NCBI RefSeq assembly: GCF_001718835.1
Contig: NZ_CP013443.1
Span: forward strand, 2,232,001-2,296,000
DNA length: 64,000 nucleotides
Direction: 5' to 3'
Source: Burkholderia cepacia
GTDB lineage: Bacteria > Pseudomonadota > Gammaproteobacteria > Burkholderiales > Burkholderiaceae
Below the pieces are notes generated by a model. That model searched no databases and was not told the origin of the DNA. It worked only from the letters and a program-made list of their open reading frames with translations. The position numbers and the translations under genes were made by a program. Positions 36,783 through 46,723 of this stretch are shown here, in pieces; position 1 is the stretch's first letter, and every line of letters starts with the position of its first letter.

Positions 36783-36912
36783 GATGGTTCGTCTCACGCA
36801 GAGGCTGCGCGGTGGTGATGCAAATGCTGATGCGGACCGGTGCCCGGCCCTGTCGGTCGAACCGGGCGGCACATGCAGTCCCTGCCCGGTTCATGATGTC
36901 GCATGGTATGGG

Positions 36913-37995
36913 TTACGCGTCCGCGCCGCCGCCCTGGGCGGCCAATGCGGTCTCGAGCGCCTTGATGCGCTCGCGCAGCTTGTCGAGGTTGCGCACGAGC
37001 GCGGCGCTCTTGTTCCATTCGCCGTGGTCGACGGCCGGGAACGCGCTGGTATAGATGCCGGCCTTCGGCAGCGACTTCGATACACCCGAATTCGCGGTGA
37101 TGATGACATAGTCGCCGAGCGTCACGTGGCCGGCGATCCCGGCCGCGCCGCCGATCATGCAGTGGCGGCCGATCGTCGTGCTGCCCGCGATGCCCGCCTT
37201 GCCGGCGATCACCGTATAGGCGCCGATCCGGCAGTTGTGGGCGATCTGCACCTGGTTGTCGATCTTCACGCATTCGTCGATGACGGTGTCCGCCATCGCG
37301 CCGCGGTCGATCGTCGTGTTCGCGCCGATCTCGACGTCCGGGCCGATCGATACGCCGCCGACCTGCGGGATCTTGACCCAGCTGCCGGTGCGCGCGTCGC
37401 CGTCGCCGACGAAATCCGGCGCGAAGCCGAAACCGTCGGAGCCGATCACGGCGCCCGCATGGATGATCGCGCGCGGGCCGACCTTGCAGCCGTGGTACAC
37501 CGACGCGTTCGGATAGATGTGCGAGCCCGCCCCGATCGTCGTGCCGCGGCCGATGAAGACGTTCGCGTCGAGCTGCACGCCGTCTTCGATCACCGCGCCG
37601 GCCTCGACCGTCACGTGCGGGCCGATCACCGCGCTCGCGGCGACCTGCGCAGCCGGATCGATCGTCGCGCTCGGATGCACGCCGGCGGCACGCTGCGGCG
37701 TGGCCAGATCGATGAACATCTGCGCGACGCGCGCGAAGTACGCGTACGGATTCGGCGTGACAATGAAATTGCGCCCCGTCGCGGCCGCGCCCAGCTTTTC
37801 CAGATCCTTCGGCGCGATCAGCACCGCGCCGGCGCGGGTCGACTCGACCTGCGACAGGTACTTCGGATTCGCGAGGAACGCGAGTTGCTGCGGGCCTGCC
37901 TGGTCGAGCGGTGCGAGCCCGCTCACCTTGCACTGTGCGTCGCCGGCGATCTCGCCGCCGAACCGCTTTACGAGTTCCTCAAGCGTCAATGCCAT
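36913..37995 (-). CDS. lpxD: UDP-3-O-(3-hydroxyacyl)glucosamine N-acyltransferase
   Basis: A 360-residue LpxD, third step of lipid A synthesis. An N-terminal uridine-binding domain (MALTLEELVKRFGGEIAGDAQ to AYFARVAQMFID) precedes a left-handed beta-helix of hexapeptide repeats (GVHPSATIDPAAQVAASAVIGPHVTVEAG). The catalytic His is in VQIAHNCRIGAYTVIAG. A C-terminal helix (SAALVRNLDKLRERIKALETALA) ends it. It lies 16 bases after ompH, with 130 bp before fabZ. Confidence 0.97.
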   Translation of the reverse strand: MALTLEELVKRFGGEIAGDAQCKVSGLAPLDQAGPQQLAFLANPKYLSQVESTRAGAVLIAPKDLEKLGAAATGRNFIVTPNPYAYFARVAQMFIDLATPQRAAGVHPSATIDPAAQVAASAVIGPHVTVEAGAVIEDGVQLDANVFIGRGTTIGAGSHIYPNASVYHGCKVGPRAIIHAGAVIGSDGFGFAPDFVGDGDARTGSWVKIPQVGGVSIGPDVEIGANTTIDRGAMADTVIDECVKIDNQVQIAHNCRIGAYTVIAGKAGIAGSTTIGRHCMIGGAAGIAGHVTLGDYVIITANSGVSKSLPKAGIYTSAFPAVDHGEWNKSAALVRNLDKLRERIKALETALAAQGGGADA

Positions 37996-38011
37996 TCGTC
38001 GTCTGCTCCGT

Positions 38012-38539
38012 TCAGTTCGTCGAGCCGGACGCGAGCGCCTTGAGCACCTTGTCGGTGATGTCGATGCGCGGGCTGACGTACACGGCTTCCTGCACGATCA
38101 GATCGTAATTCTGCTGCTCGGCAATCTGCTTGATGACCTTGTTCGCCTTCTCGAGCACGGCCGCCAGCTCCTCGTTGCGGCGCTGGTTCAGGTCTTCGCG
38201 GAACTCGCGCTGCTTGCGCTGGAAGTCGGTATCGAGCTGGGCGAGATCGCGCTGCTTCTGCGCGCGGTCGGCCGCCGACAGCGACGCGCCGTTCTTGTCC
38301 AGCGAATCGGACATCGATTTCAGGCGTGCCGCCAGATCCTGCAGATCCTTGTCACGCTTCGCGAACTCGGCTTCGAGCTTCGTCTGCGCCGCCTTCGCGG
38401 GCGCCGACTCGCGCAGGATCCGATCCGAATTGACCGCCGCGATGCGGGCGACGTCCTGTGCGTGTACCGTCGCAGCGCCCAAGGCCAGCGCAACGGTCAG
38501 CGCGCACATCACTCGTTTCGAAAACTTACCGGTTAGCAA
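38012..38539 (-). CDS. ompH: OmpH/Skp family periplasmic chaperone
   Basis: A 175-residue Skp-like chaperone for outer-membrane proteins. The signal peptide ends at about residue 27 (ALALGAATVHA). The mature part begins QDVARIAAVNSDRILRESAPAKAAQTKLEAEF and is a long coiled coil rich in Lys, Gln and Glu, as in Skp tentacles. It is directly downstream of bamA, which fits its role in carrying clients to the BAM complex. Confidence 0.95.
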   Translation of the reverse strand: MLTGKFSKRVMCALTVALALGAATVHAQDVARIAAVNSDRILRESAPAKAAQTKLEAEFAKRDKDLQDLAARLKSMSDSLDKNGASLSAADRAQKQRDLAQLDTDFQRKQREFREDLNQRRNEELAAVLEKANKVIKQIAEQQNYDLIVQEAVYVSPRIDITDKVLKALASGSTN

Positions 38540-38573
38540 AATTACCCTCTCGTTGCTGTTGTCATGCGTTCGG

Positions 38574-40883
38574 TCAGAACGCCGTCCCGATCTGGAACTG
38601 GAATTTCTGGTACTGGTCGCCTTCGTGCTTCTGCAGCGGGAAGCCGAGGCTCAGCTTCAGCGGGCCGATCGGCGAGATCCACGCGAGACCCACGCCGTAG
38701 CCGTAACGCAGGCCGTTGGCGCCCGTACTCGTGCCGCCCGGCGCGTTGCCCCACACGTTACCGCCGTCGAGGAACGTGAACACGCGCAGCGTGCGGTCGT
38801 AGCCCGTGCCCGGCAGCGGGAACGTCAGCTCGATGTTGCCGACGAGCATCTTCGAACCGCCGATCGGGTCGTTCGTCTTCGTGTCGCGCGGGCCCAGCGA
38901 GCTCGGCTCGTAGCCCCGCACGGAGCCGATACCGCCCGCGTAGTAGTTCTTGAAGATCGGATACGGGTTGCCGATACCGTTACCGTAGCCGCCTTGCAGG
39001 TTCAGGCCCAGGATGAAGCCGCGCGAGAACGAATAGTAGTACTGGGCCTGCAGGTCGGCCTTGTAATACTGGATCTTGCCGACCGGTACGCCGTACTCCA
39101 TGTTCGCCTGCGTGAAGTAGCCGCGGCTCGGAATCAGCGCGCTGTCACGCGCGTCGCGCGACCACGCGACCGTCAGCGGCACCGTGTTCGACACGCGGCC
39201 GAACTCGTTCACGTAATCCTGGTAGCTTTGCGGCGTGTTCGAATCGACGTCGAGGCGGTTCTGCTCGAAACCGGCGCCGAAGTAGACGGTGTCGACTTCC
39301 GAGAACGGAATGCCGAACTTCAGGTTGCCGCCCGCGCTGATGATCCGGAAGCTCGAGCTCGTCGAATAGTAGAGCGGCTGGTACGTGCGGTAGTAGACGT
39401 CCGTGATCCGCTTGATGCCGTCGACCGTGAAGTACGGGTCGACCTGCGTGACGGTCAGCGTGCGGTAGCTCTTCGCGGTGTTGACGTTCACCGACAGGCT
39501 GGTACCCGAGCCGAACACGTTGTCCTGCGACACCCCCGCCGACAGCACGACCTTGTCCGTCGACGAGAAGCCGGCGCCCAGCGTGATCGCGCCGGTCGGC
39601 TTCTCGGCGACCTTCACGTTCACGTCGACCTGGTCGTTCGTGCCGTCGACCGGCACCGTCGTCACGTCGACGTTGGTGAAGTAGCCGAGACGGTTCACGC
39701 GATCCTTCGACAGCGCGAGGCGGTTCGAATCGAACCACGAGCTTTCGAGCTGGCGCATTTCGCGGCGCACCACTTCGTCGCGCGTGCGCGTGTTGCCGAC
39801 GACGTTGATGCGGCGCACGTACACGCGGCGGCTCGGATCGACGACGAGGTTCAGGTTAACCTTGTGGTTCGCCTGGTCGATGTCCGGCTGTGCGTTGACG
39901 GTCGCGAATGCGTAGCCGTATTCACCGAGCTTGTCGACGATCGACTTGGTGGTCTGTTGCAGCTTTTCGGCCGAGAAGCGGTCGCCCGGCTTGATCTTGA
40001 TCAGCTTGTTGAGTTCGGCCTCGCGATCGAGCAGGTTGCCCGACAGCTTGATGCCCGACACCGTGTACGGCTCGCCTTCGTGCAGCGTGACCGTCAGGTA
40101 CATGTCCTTCTTGTCGGGCGAGATCGACACCTGGGTCGAATCGATGTTGAACTCGAGATAACCGCGGTTCAGGTAGTACGAGCGCACCGCTTCGAGGTCG
40201 CCCGTCAGCTTTTCCTTCGAGTACAGGTCGTTCTTCGTGTACCAGGAGAACCAGTTCGGCGTGGACAGCTGCATCTCGTCACGCAGCGTGCTGGTGCTGA
40301 ATGCCTTGTTGCCGATGAAGTTGATCTGGCGGATCTTCGCGCTCGGGCCTTCGGCCACCGCGAACAGGATCGACACGCGGTTCGCGTCGACCGGCGTGAT
40401 CGTCGTCTTGACCTCGGCCGCGTAGAAGCCGCGCGTGAGGTACTGGCGCTTGAGCTCCTGCTCCGCCTTGTCGACGAGCGCCTTGTCGTAATAACGGCCG
40501 TCGGCGAGGCCGACCGCGCGCAGCGCCTTCGTCAGGTTGTCCTTGTCGAATTCCTTCGTGCCGGTGAAGTCGATCGACGCGATGGCCGGACGCTCCTGCA
40601 CCTGCACGATCACGACGTTGCCCTGCGTGGCGATGCGTACGTCGTTGAAGAAGCCCGTCGCGTACAGTGCGCGGATTGCTTCGGATGCCTTGTCGTCCGT
40701 GAAGGTATCGCCCTGCTTGATCGGCAGGTAGGCGAACACCGAACCCGCTTCGACGCGCTGCAGCCCCTCGATCTTGATGTCTTGCACCACGAACGGTGCC
40801 GCTGCATGCGCCGCGAGGCCGTGCGCGGCGAGCGCGGCCGCTGCAACTGTCTTAGGTACAAAGCGATGAGGTTTGAACAACAT
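38574..40883 (-). CDS. bamA: Outer membrane protein assembly factor BamA
   Basis: A 769-residue Omp85 protein. A signal peptide (AAAALAAHGLAAHAA) is followed by five POTRA domains from FVVQDIKIEGLQRVEAGSVFAYLPIKQGD to about residue 420. The 16-strand barrel contains the conserved VRGYEPSSLGPRD loop. The terminal Phe (FQFQIGTAF) is the usual C-terminal signal of outer-membrane barrels. It inserts and folds outer-membrane proteins. It is flanked by rseP and ompH, the normal order. Confidence 0.98.
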   Translation of the reverse strand: MLFKPHRFVPKTVAAAALAAHGLAAHAAAPFVVQDIKIEGLQRVEAGSVFAYLPIKQGDTFTDDKASEAIRALYATGFFNDVRIATQGNVVIVQVQERPAIASIDFTGTKEFDKDNLTKALRAVGLADGRYYDKALVDKAEQELKRQYLTRGFYAAEVKTTITPVDANRVSILFAVAEGPSAKIRQINFIGNKAFSTSTLRDEMQLSTPNWFSWYTKNDLYSKEKLTGDLEAVRSYYLNRGYLEFNIDSTQVSISPDKKDMYLTVTLHEGEPYTVSGIKLSGNLLDREAELNKLIKIKPGDRFSAEKLQQTTKSIVDKLGEYGYAFATVNAQPDIDQANHKVNLNLVVDPSRRVYVRRINVVGNTRTRDEVVRREMRQLESSWFDSNRLALSKDRVNRLGYFTNVDVTTVPVDGTNDQVDVNVKVAEKPTGAITLGAGFSSTDKVVLSAGVSQDNVFGSGTSLSVNVNTAKSYRTLTVTQVDPYFTVDGIKRITDVYYRTYQPLYYSTSSSFRIISAGGNLKFGIPFSEVDTVYFGAGFEQNRLDVDSNTPQSYQDYVNEFGRVSNTVPLTVAWSRDARDSALIPSRGYFTQANMEYGVPVGKIQYYKADLQAQYYYSFSRGFILGLNLQGGYGNGIGNPYPIFKNYYAGGIGSVRGYEPSSLGPRDTKTNDPIGGSKMLVGNIELTFPLPGTGYDRTLRVFTFLDGGNVWGNAPGGTSTGANGLRYGYGVGLAWISPIGPLKLSLGFPLQKHEGDQYQKFQFQIGTAF

Positions 40884-40944
40884 GCATCCCCAATATTTAG
40901 CTGCATCAAATCAGGCGGCTGCCCAGCGGCCGCCGCCTGACGCT

Positions 40945-42318
40945 TCAGAAATGGATTAACCGAGCCAGATCGTTGAACAGCGCGATCGCCGACAATGCGA
41001 CGATGCAGATCAACCCGGCTCTTTGCAGAATCAGCTGCCAGCGCTCCGAGACGGCTTTCCCGGTCGCGGCTTCAACCGCATAATATAACAGATGCCCCCC
41101 GTCCAAAACGGGAATCGGCAACAAGTTCAGGACGCCAAGGCTAATGCTGACAAGGGCGAGGAACGACAGGAACGCCGACGGACCGAGCCGCGCACTCTTG
41201 CCTGCGTAGTCGGCGATCGTCACGGGGCCGGACAGGTTCTTCAGCGACGCGTTGCCCGTGATCATGCGCCCGAACATCCGCAGCGAATACACGGAGATGT
41301 CCCACGTGCGGTGCGCGCCGAGCCGCAGGCTCTCGATCGGCCCGTAACGCACGTCGACGGACGGCGCATGCATCGACAGCGCCGCGCCGATCCGGCCGAC
41401 CTGCTGCCCCGATTCGTCGTCGCGCTGCATCTGCGGCACGATCGACACCGTCTGCGCGGCGCCGTCGCGCTCGATCTTCATCGCCAGCGTCTTGCCCGCA
41501 TGGTGCTTGATTGCGTCGATGAAGCGCGTCGCGCCGCCGATCGGCTTGCCGTCGAGCGCGACCAGCTTGTCGCCGGACTTCAGGCCCGCCTGCTCCGCCG
41601 CGCTGCCTGGCTGCACCGACGCGACCGACAGCGTGCCGCCACCGGTCTCGAAGCCCAGATGGGCCATGAAATCGTCGTCGATGTCGCCTTCCGCGATATT
41701 GCGCAAATCGACGCGGAAATCGAACGTCGACGCACCGCCGTCGCGCGCGCCGAGCACGATCTCGCGGTGATCGAACGCGGCCGCGAGCAGCTTCCAGCGC
41801 AGGTCCGACCACGAGCGCACCGGCTGCGCGTCGCCTGCGGGCACATCACGGATCGACACGATCGCCTCACCGCCGTCGAAGCCCGCGCGCGCCGCCGCCG
41901 TGCCGGCGGCCGGCGGCGCGACGATCGCGGCCGGCTCGGTCACGCCGGTGGCAAATACGGCGGAAAACAGGAGAATTGCCAACAGGAAGTTGGCAATCGG
42001 CCCGGCCGCGACGATCGCGATGCGCTTGTAGACCGATTGCCGGTTGAACGCCTGGCCGAGTTCCTCGGGCGGGATGCCGGGGCCGGGATCGCGCTCGTCG
42101 AGCATCTTCACGTAGCCGCCGAGCGGCAACGCGGACAGCGTCCACTCGGTGCCCGTCCGGCGGCTGACCCAGCGCGCGACGGGCTGGCCGAAGCCGATCG
42201 AGAAACGCAGCACCTTCACGCCGCACCAGCGCGCGACGCGATAATGTCCGTACTCATGCACGACGACCAGCACCCCGATCGCCACCGCAAACGCGATCAG
42301 TTCGACCAGCACGTTCAT
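40945..42318 (-). CDS. rseP: Site-2 zinc metalloprotease RseP
   Basis: A 457-residue intramembrane protease. The zinc motif HEYGH is in the first membrane helix (AIGVLVVVHEYGHYRVARWCGVKV). Two PDZ domains lie in the middle (the second near LSVASVQPGSAAEQAGLKSGDKLVALDG). The C-terminal LNLLPIPVLDGGHLLYYAVEA supplies the third ligand. It releases sigma-E-type factors by cutting anti-sigma factors. The ATG at 42318 follows GAGGTG; the frame upstream is out-of-frame dxr. Confidence 0.97.
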   Translation of the reverse strand: MNVLVELIAFAVAIGVLVVVHEYGHYRVARWCGVKVLRFSIGFGQPVARWVSRRTGTEWTLSALPLGGYVKMLDERDPGPGIPPEELGQAFNRQSVYKRIAIVAAGPIANFLLAILLFSAVFATGVTEPAAIVAPPAAGTAAARAGFDGGEAIVSIRDVPAGDAQPVRSWSDLRWKLLAAAFDHREIVLGARDGGASTFDFRVDLRNIAEGDIDDDFMAHLGFETGGGTLSVASVQPGSAAEQAGLKSGDKLVALDGKPIGGATRFIDAIKHHAGKTLAMKIERDGAAQTVSIVPQMQRDDESGQQVGRIGAALSMHAPSVDVRYGPIESLRLGAHRTWDISVYSLRMFGRMITGNASLKNLSGPVTIADYAGKSARLGPSAFLSFLALVSISLGVLNLLPIPVLDGGHLLYYAVEAATGKAVSERWQLILQRAGLICIVALSAIALFNDLARLIHF

Positions 42319-42329
42319 GAGCACCTCAT

Positions 42330-43526
42330 TCAGACAGTGCGCTCCACGCGTGGCGCAGGCGCTTTGGCAATGATCTCGGCGGCGAGGCGGCGTGCCTCGG
42401 CATCCGCCGCCAGGACGTCGTCGAGCCCGTCGGGCGCGCGGTTCGGCAGCGTGTTGAGCACGGCGTCGACCGTCTCCGCAATCGCCATGAAGCCGATGCG
42501 GCGCGCGAGAAACGCTTCGACCGCCACTTCGTTCGCCGCGTTCAATGCGGCGCTCGCGATACCGCCTTCCTCGAGCGCCTTCAGCGCGAGCGCAAGGCAC
42601 GGGAAGCGCGCGTAATCGGGCTTCTCGAACGACAGCTGGGCGATCTGCGCGAGGTCGAGCTGATCGACACCTGCATCGACGCGCTCGGGGAACGCGAGTG
42701 CGTGCGCGATCGGCGTGCGCATGTCGGGGTTGCCGAGCTGGGCGAGCACCGAGCCGTCGCGGTACGACACGAGCGAATGGATCACGCTCTGCGGATGGAT
42801 CAGCACGTCGATCCGGTCGCCCGGCAGCCCGAAGATCCAGTGTGCCTCGATCACCTCGAGGCCCTTGTTCATCATCGTCGCGGAGTCGACCGAGATCTTG
42901 CGGCCCATCACCCAGTTCGGATGCTTGCACGCCTCGTCCGGCGTCACGTCGACGAGCGTGGCCGGCTCGCGCGTGCGGAACGGGCCGCCCGACGCGGTCA
43001 GGATGATCTTCGAGATCCCGCCGTGCTCGTTCTCGTCACGCGGCATACACTGGAAGATCGCGTTGTGTTCGCTGTCGACCGGCAGCAGGATCGCGCCATG
43101 GTCGCGCACGGCGTCCATGAAGATCGCGCCCGACATCACCAGCGATTCCTTGTTCGCGAGCAGGATGCGCTTGCCGGCGCGCGCGGCCGCGAGGCTCGGC
43201 GCGAGGCCGGCCGCACCGACGATCGCCGCGACCACCGTGTCGCAGCCGTCGCTCTTCGACACGTCGACGAGCGCCTGCGGCCCGTGCAGCACGGTCGTCC
43301 TGCTGCCCGCCGCCCGCAGTTTCGCGTCGACGTGCGCGGCCGTCGCGGCATCGCCGACCACCGCCACTTCAGGCGCGAAGCGCAGGCATTGCTCGACCAG
43401 CTTGTCGCCGTTGCGGTGTGCGGTCAGCGCGTACACCGAGAAGCGCTCGGGATGGCGCGCGACCACGTCGAGCGTGCTGTCTCCGATCGAGCCCGTGGAA
43501 CCGAGCAATGTCAGACGTTTTTGCAT
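42330..43526 (-). CDS. dxr: 1-deoxy-D-xylulose 5-phosphate reductoisomerase
   Basis: A 398-residue Dxr (IspC), first committed step of the MEP isoprenoid pathway. The NADPH motif LLGSTGSIGDSTLDVV is at residues 7-22. Metal and substrate residues lie in LLPVDSEHNAIFQCMP. KISVDSATMMNKGLEVIEAHWIFG is conserved. It supplies isoprenoid precursor for UppS, which is encoded just upstream in the same cluster. Confidence 0.98.
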   Translation of the reverse strand: MQKRLTLLGSTGSIGDSTLDVVARHPERFSVYALTAHRNGDKLVEQCLRFAPEVAVVGDAATAAHVDAKLRAAGSRTTVLHGPQALVDVSKSDGCDTVVAAIVGAAGLAPSLAAARAGKRILLANKESLVMSGAIFMDAVRDHGAILLPVDSEHNAIFQCMPRDENEHGGISKIILTASGGPFRTREPATLVDVTPDEACKHPNWVMGRKISVDSATMMNKGLEVIEAHWIFGLPGDRIDVLIHPQSVIHSLVSYRDGSVLAQLGNPDMRTPIAHALAFPERVDAGVDQLDLAQIAQLSFEKPDYARFPCLALALKALEEGGIASAALNAANEVAVEAFLARRIGFMAIAETVDAVLNTLPNRAPDGLDDVLAADAEARRLAAEIIAKAPAPRVERTV

Positions 43527-43541
43527 AACAGAAATAGTGGT

Positions 43542-44363
43542 TTAACCAAGCAGCAGCATCGCGAGCGGCAGCACCGGCAGCAGCGCGTCGACACGGTCGA
43601 GCACGCCGCCATGGCCAGGCAGCAGTCCGCTCGAATCCTTCACGCCCGCCTGCCGCTTCAGCAGCGACTCGAACAGGTCGCCGATTACGCTGTACGCGAC
43701 CAGCAGCGTCAGTGCAGCCCACGCGCCGGGCATCCCGTAGCGCACGGCGAATGCGGAAAACAGGGTCGGCTCGAACGCATGCCCGACCATCGCGACACCG
43801 GCGACGACCATCACGGCGAGCCAGCCCCCGATCGCACCCTCCCAGCTCTTGCCGGGGCTGATCGTGACGGCCAGTTTACGCTTTCCGAAGGCCTTGCCCG
43901 CGAAGTATGCGCCGATATCGGCCAGCCAGACGACCAGCAGCAGCGACAGCACGAACGGCACGCCCAGCGCACGCGCCGCGACGAGCGCATGCCAGCAGGC
44001 CGCGAAGACCACGAGACCGGCCGCCAGCAGGAACGGCCGCCAGACGCCGCCCGCGAGTTCGGGCTTGCGCCGCAGCGCGAATGGGCCGACCAGCAGCCAG
44101 AACACGCCGGCTGCCATGAAAAGGGGACGGGACGAAGCCGCATCGACGCCGAGCGGCGCCGTTGCCGCGAGCGCAAGCGCCGCGACGACTGCATAGACGA
44201 CCGGGCCGGCGCCGCCGAGCTTGAGCAGGCGTGCCCATTCCCACGCGGCGAACACGAGCACGACGCCGATCAGCGCGCCGAACGCGGTGAGCGGCGCGAA
44301 CAGCGTCACCGGCAGCAGGACCGCCAGCATCACGATCGCCGTGATCACACGGGTTTTCAGCAT
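43542..44363 (-). CDS. cdsA: Phosphatidate cytidylyltransferase
   Basis: A 273-residue membrane enzyme that makes CDP-diacylglycerol for phospholipid synthesis. Seven to eight hydrophobic segments are visible. The CDP-OH signature is near the C-terminus: ESLLKRQAGVKDSSGLLPGHGGVLDRVD. The ATG at 44363 overlaps the end of uppS by seven bases, consistent with coupling. Confidence 0.97.
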   Translation of the reverse strand: MLKTRVITAIVMLAVLLPVTLFAPLTAFGALIGVVLVFAAWEWARLLKLGGAGPVVYAVVAALALAATAPLGVDAASSRPLFMAAGVFWLLVGPFALRRKPELAGGVWRPFLLAAGLVVFAACWHALVAARALGVPFVLSLLLVVWLADIGAYFAGKAFGKRKLAVTISPGKSWEGAIGGWLAVMVVAGVAMVGHAFEPTLFSAFAVRYGMPGAWAALTLLVAYSVIGDLFESLLKRQAGVKDSSGLLPGHGGVLDRVDALLPVLPLAMLLLG

Positions 44364-45139
44364 GAAAGGGAGTCGGCGTTCTGCGATTGCGGTTCGAGCT
44401 GTGCGCTCGTGCGGCCGAAACGACGCTCGCGCTCCGTATACGACGCCATGGCGTCGGCCAGTGCCGCGCCGTCGAAATCCGGCCAGTATTTGTCGGTGAA
44501 ATAGAATTCGGCGTACGCAAGCTGCCACAGCAGGAAGTTGCTGACGCGCTGCTCGCCGCCGGTACGGATGAAGAGATCGGGCTCCGGCGCATAGGCCATC
44601 GCCAGGTGCGGCGCGAATGCGTCCTCGGTCACTTCGACCTCGCGCCCTTCGCGCACGGCCTGCTCGACGAGTTTCTTCGTCGCCTGCAGGATGTCCCACC
44701 GGCCGCCGTAGTTCGCCGCGATCGTGAGCGTAAGACGGGTATTGCGCGCCGTCTTGGTTTCGGCGCGGCGAATCAGTTCGCGGATGCGCGGCTCGAAACG
44801 GTCGAGATCGCCGACGACACGCAGGCGGATCCCGTTCGCATGGAGCTTGCCGACCTCGCGCTCGAGCGCGGTGATGAAGAGCCGCATCAGGAACGACACT
44901 TCGTCGTTCGGCCGGCGCCAGTTTTCCGAACTGAACGCGAACAGCGTCAGGTATTCGACGCCGGCGCGCGCGCAGCCTTCGACCACGGCCCGCACGGCAT
45001 CGACGCCGCGGGTATGCCCCGCGACGCGCGGCAAGCGGCGTTCGGTCGCCCAACGGCCGTTGCCGTCCATGATGATCGCGATGTGACGCGGCACGACACC
45101 GACGTCAGGCACGCGAACGGTAGAGCTGGTATAGGTCAT
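44357..45139 (-). CDS. uppS: Undecaprenyl diphosphate synthase
   Basis: A 260-residue cis-prenyltransferase that makes the C55 carrier for peptidoglycan and O-antigen. The catalytic Asp25 is in IAIIMDGNGRWATERRLPRVAGH. LTLFAFSSENWRRP and PDLFIRTGGEQRVSNFLLWQLAYAEFYF are typical. Confidence 0.97.
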   Translation of the reverse strand: MTYTSSTVRVPDVGVVPRHIAIIMDGNGRWATERRLPRVAGHTRGVDAVRAVVEGCARAGVEYLTLFAFSSENWRRPNDEVSFLMRLFITALEREVGKLHANGIRLRVVGDLDRFEPRIRELIRRAETKTARNTRLTLTIAANYGGRWDILQATKKLVEQAVREGREVEVTEDAFAPHLAMAYAPEPDLFIRTGGEQRVSNFLLWQLAYAEFYFTDKYWPDFDGAALADAMASYTERERRFGRTSAQLEPQSQNADSLSC

Positions 45140-45188
45140 GGCCGTTGAGACAGTAATGCGGGAAGAAGGCGGCGCGCGAGGACGGTCG

Positions 45189-45749
45189 TCAGACCGTCAT
45201 GATCTCGGCTTCCTTGCTCTGCACGAGCTTGTCGATTTCGGCAACGTGCTTGTCGGTCAGCTTCTGCACGTCGTCGCTCGCACGGCGCTCGTCGTCTTCC
45301 GAGATTTCCTTGTCCTTCACGAGCTTCTTGAGCGCTTCGTTCGCGTCGCGGCGCAGGTTGCGGATCGCGACCTTGGCCGTTTCGCCTTCGCTCTTGACGA
45401 CCTTGGTCAGTTCGCGGCGGCGCTCTTCCGTCAGCGCGGGCATCGGCACGCGGATCAGGTCGCCGGCCGTGGCCGGGTTCAGGCCCAGGTCGGCTTCGCG
45501 AATGGCCTTCTCGACCTTCGCGACCATGTTCTTTTCCCACGGCTGCACGCCGATCGTGCGCGCATCGACGAGCGTCAGGTTGGCGACCTGCGAGATCGGC
45601 ACCATCGACCCGTAGTAGTCGACCTGCACGTGATCGAGCAGACCGGTGTGTGCACGGCCCGTACGGATCTTTGCCAGATCGTTCTTGAACGCTTCGATCG
45701 AGCGCTGCATCTTTTGCTCGACGCCCTTCTTGGTATCAGCGACACTCAT
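45189..45749 (-). CDS. frr: Ribosome recycling factor
   Basis: A 186-residue RRF that splits post-termination ribosomes together with EF-G. The three-helix-bundle pattern is clear: KMQRSIEAFKNDLAKIRTGRAH, then the domain II strands, then LTEERRRELTKVVKSEGETAKVAIRNLRRDANEALKKLVKDKEISEDDERRA. It sits between pyrH and uppS, the usual order. Confidence 0.98.
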   Translation of the reverse strand: MSVADTKKGVEQKMQRSIEAFKNDLAKIRTGRAHTGLLDHVQVDYYGSMVPISQVANLTLVDARTIGVQPWEKNMVAKVEKAIREADLGLNPATAGDLIRVPMPALTEERRRELTKVVKSEGETAKVAIRNLRRDANEALKKLVKDKEISEDDERRASDDVQKLTDKHVAEIDKLVQSKEAEIMTV

Positions 45750-45840
45750 TTCAACCTCCGAACCTTCTAACCTTCAAAGAACGCGGGCCCTGCCCGGCGC
45801 GTCCGGCGCGCCGCGGCCGATGGCCCGCATCCGCGGGAGT

Positions 45841-46554
45841 TTACACGTGGACGAGCGTACCTTCGTCCTCGCCCAGCACGATGCGCTTGAGCGCGCCCGG
45901 CTTGTTGATCGAAAACACGCGAATCGGCAGCTTCTGGTCGCGGCACAGCGCGAAGGCCGTCGCGTCCATCACTTGCAGGTTGCGGCTGATCGCCTCGTCG
46001 AACGTGATCGTCGTATAGCGCGTGGCCGCCGGATCCTTCTTCGGATCGGCAGAATATACGCCATCGACCTTGGTCGCCTTCAGCACGACCTCGGCGCCCA
46101 CTTCCGAACCGCGCAGCGCGGCGGCCGTGTCCGTCGTGAAGAACGGGTTGCCCGTACCGGCCGCGAAGATCACGACGCGGCCTTCCTCGAGCTGGCGAAT
46201 CGCGCGGGGCCGGATATACGGCTCGACGACCTGGTCCATGCGCAGCGCGGACTGCACGCGCGCCTCGATGCCGGCGTGGCGCATCGCGTCCTGCAGCGCC
46301 AGCGCGTTCATCATCGTCGCGAGCATCCCCATGTAGTCCGCCGTCGCGCGATCCATGCCGGCCGCGCCACCCGCGACACCGCGGAAAATATTACCGCCAC
46401 CGATCACGACCGCGAGTTGCGTACCGAGACGCACGACTTCGGCGATATCGGCCACCATCCGTTCGATCGTCGCGCGATTGATGCCGAAGGCATCGTCGCC
46501 CATCAGCGCTTCGCCGGAGAGTTTGAGGAGGACGCGTTTATAGGCATTGGACAT
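45841..46554 (-). CDS. pyrH: UMP kinase
   Basis: A 237-residue amino-acid-kinase-fold UMP kinase. LLKLSGEALMGDDAFGIN, AVVIGGGNIFRG, GMLATMMNALALQDAM and FFTTDTAAALRGSEVGAEVVLKATKVDGVY are all present. The start at 46554 is the conserved N-terminus MSNAYKRV; the longer frame reads into the 169-bp gap after tsf, in which nothing else was seen. Confidence 0.97.
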   Translation of the reverse strand: MSNAYKRVLLKLSGEALMGDDAFGINRATIERMVADIAEVVRLGTQLAVVIGGGNIFRGVAGGAAGMDRATADYMGMLATMMNALALQDAMRHAGIEARVQSALRMDQVVEPYIRPRAIRQLEEGRVVIFAAGTGNPFFTTDTAAALRGSEVGAEVVLKATKVDGVYSADPKKDPAATRYTTITFDEAISRNLQVMDATAFALCRDQKLPIRVFSINKPGALKRIVLGEDEGTLVHV

Positions 46555-46723
46555 AGGGGCTTCCGAGCGACGAGAGGATGACAACCACGAACTGTAGGGG
46601 CGAAATACTGATTCGGGCAAGCGCCGACGGTCGAACCGGGTTTCCCGGCCGGCGGCGGCGGCGCCGACCGCGGCGGAGCGGACGCCCGCCGCGGATACTG
46701 CCTGACTGCTTACGGCTTACGGC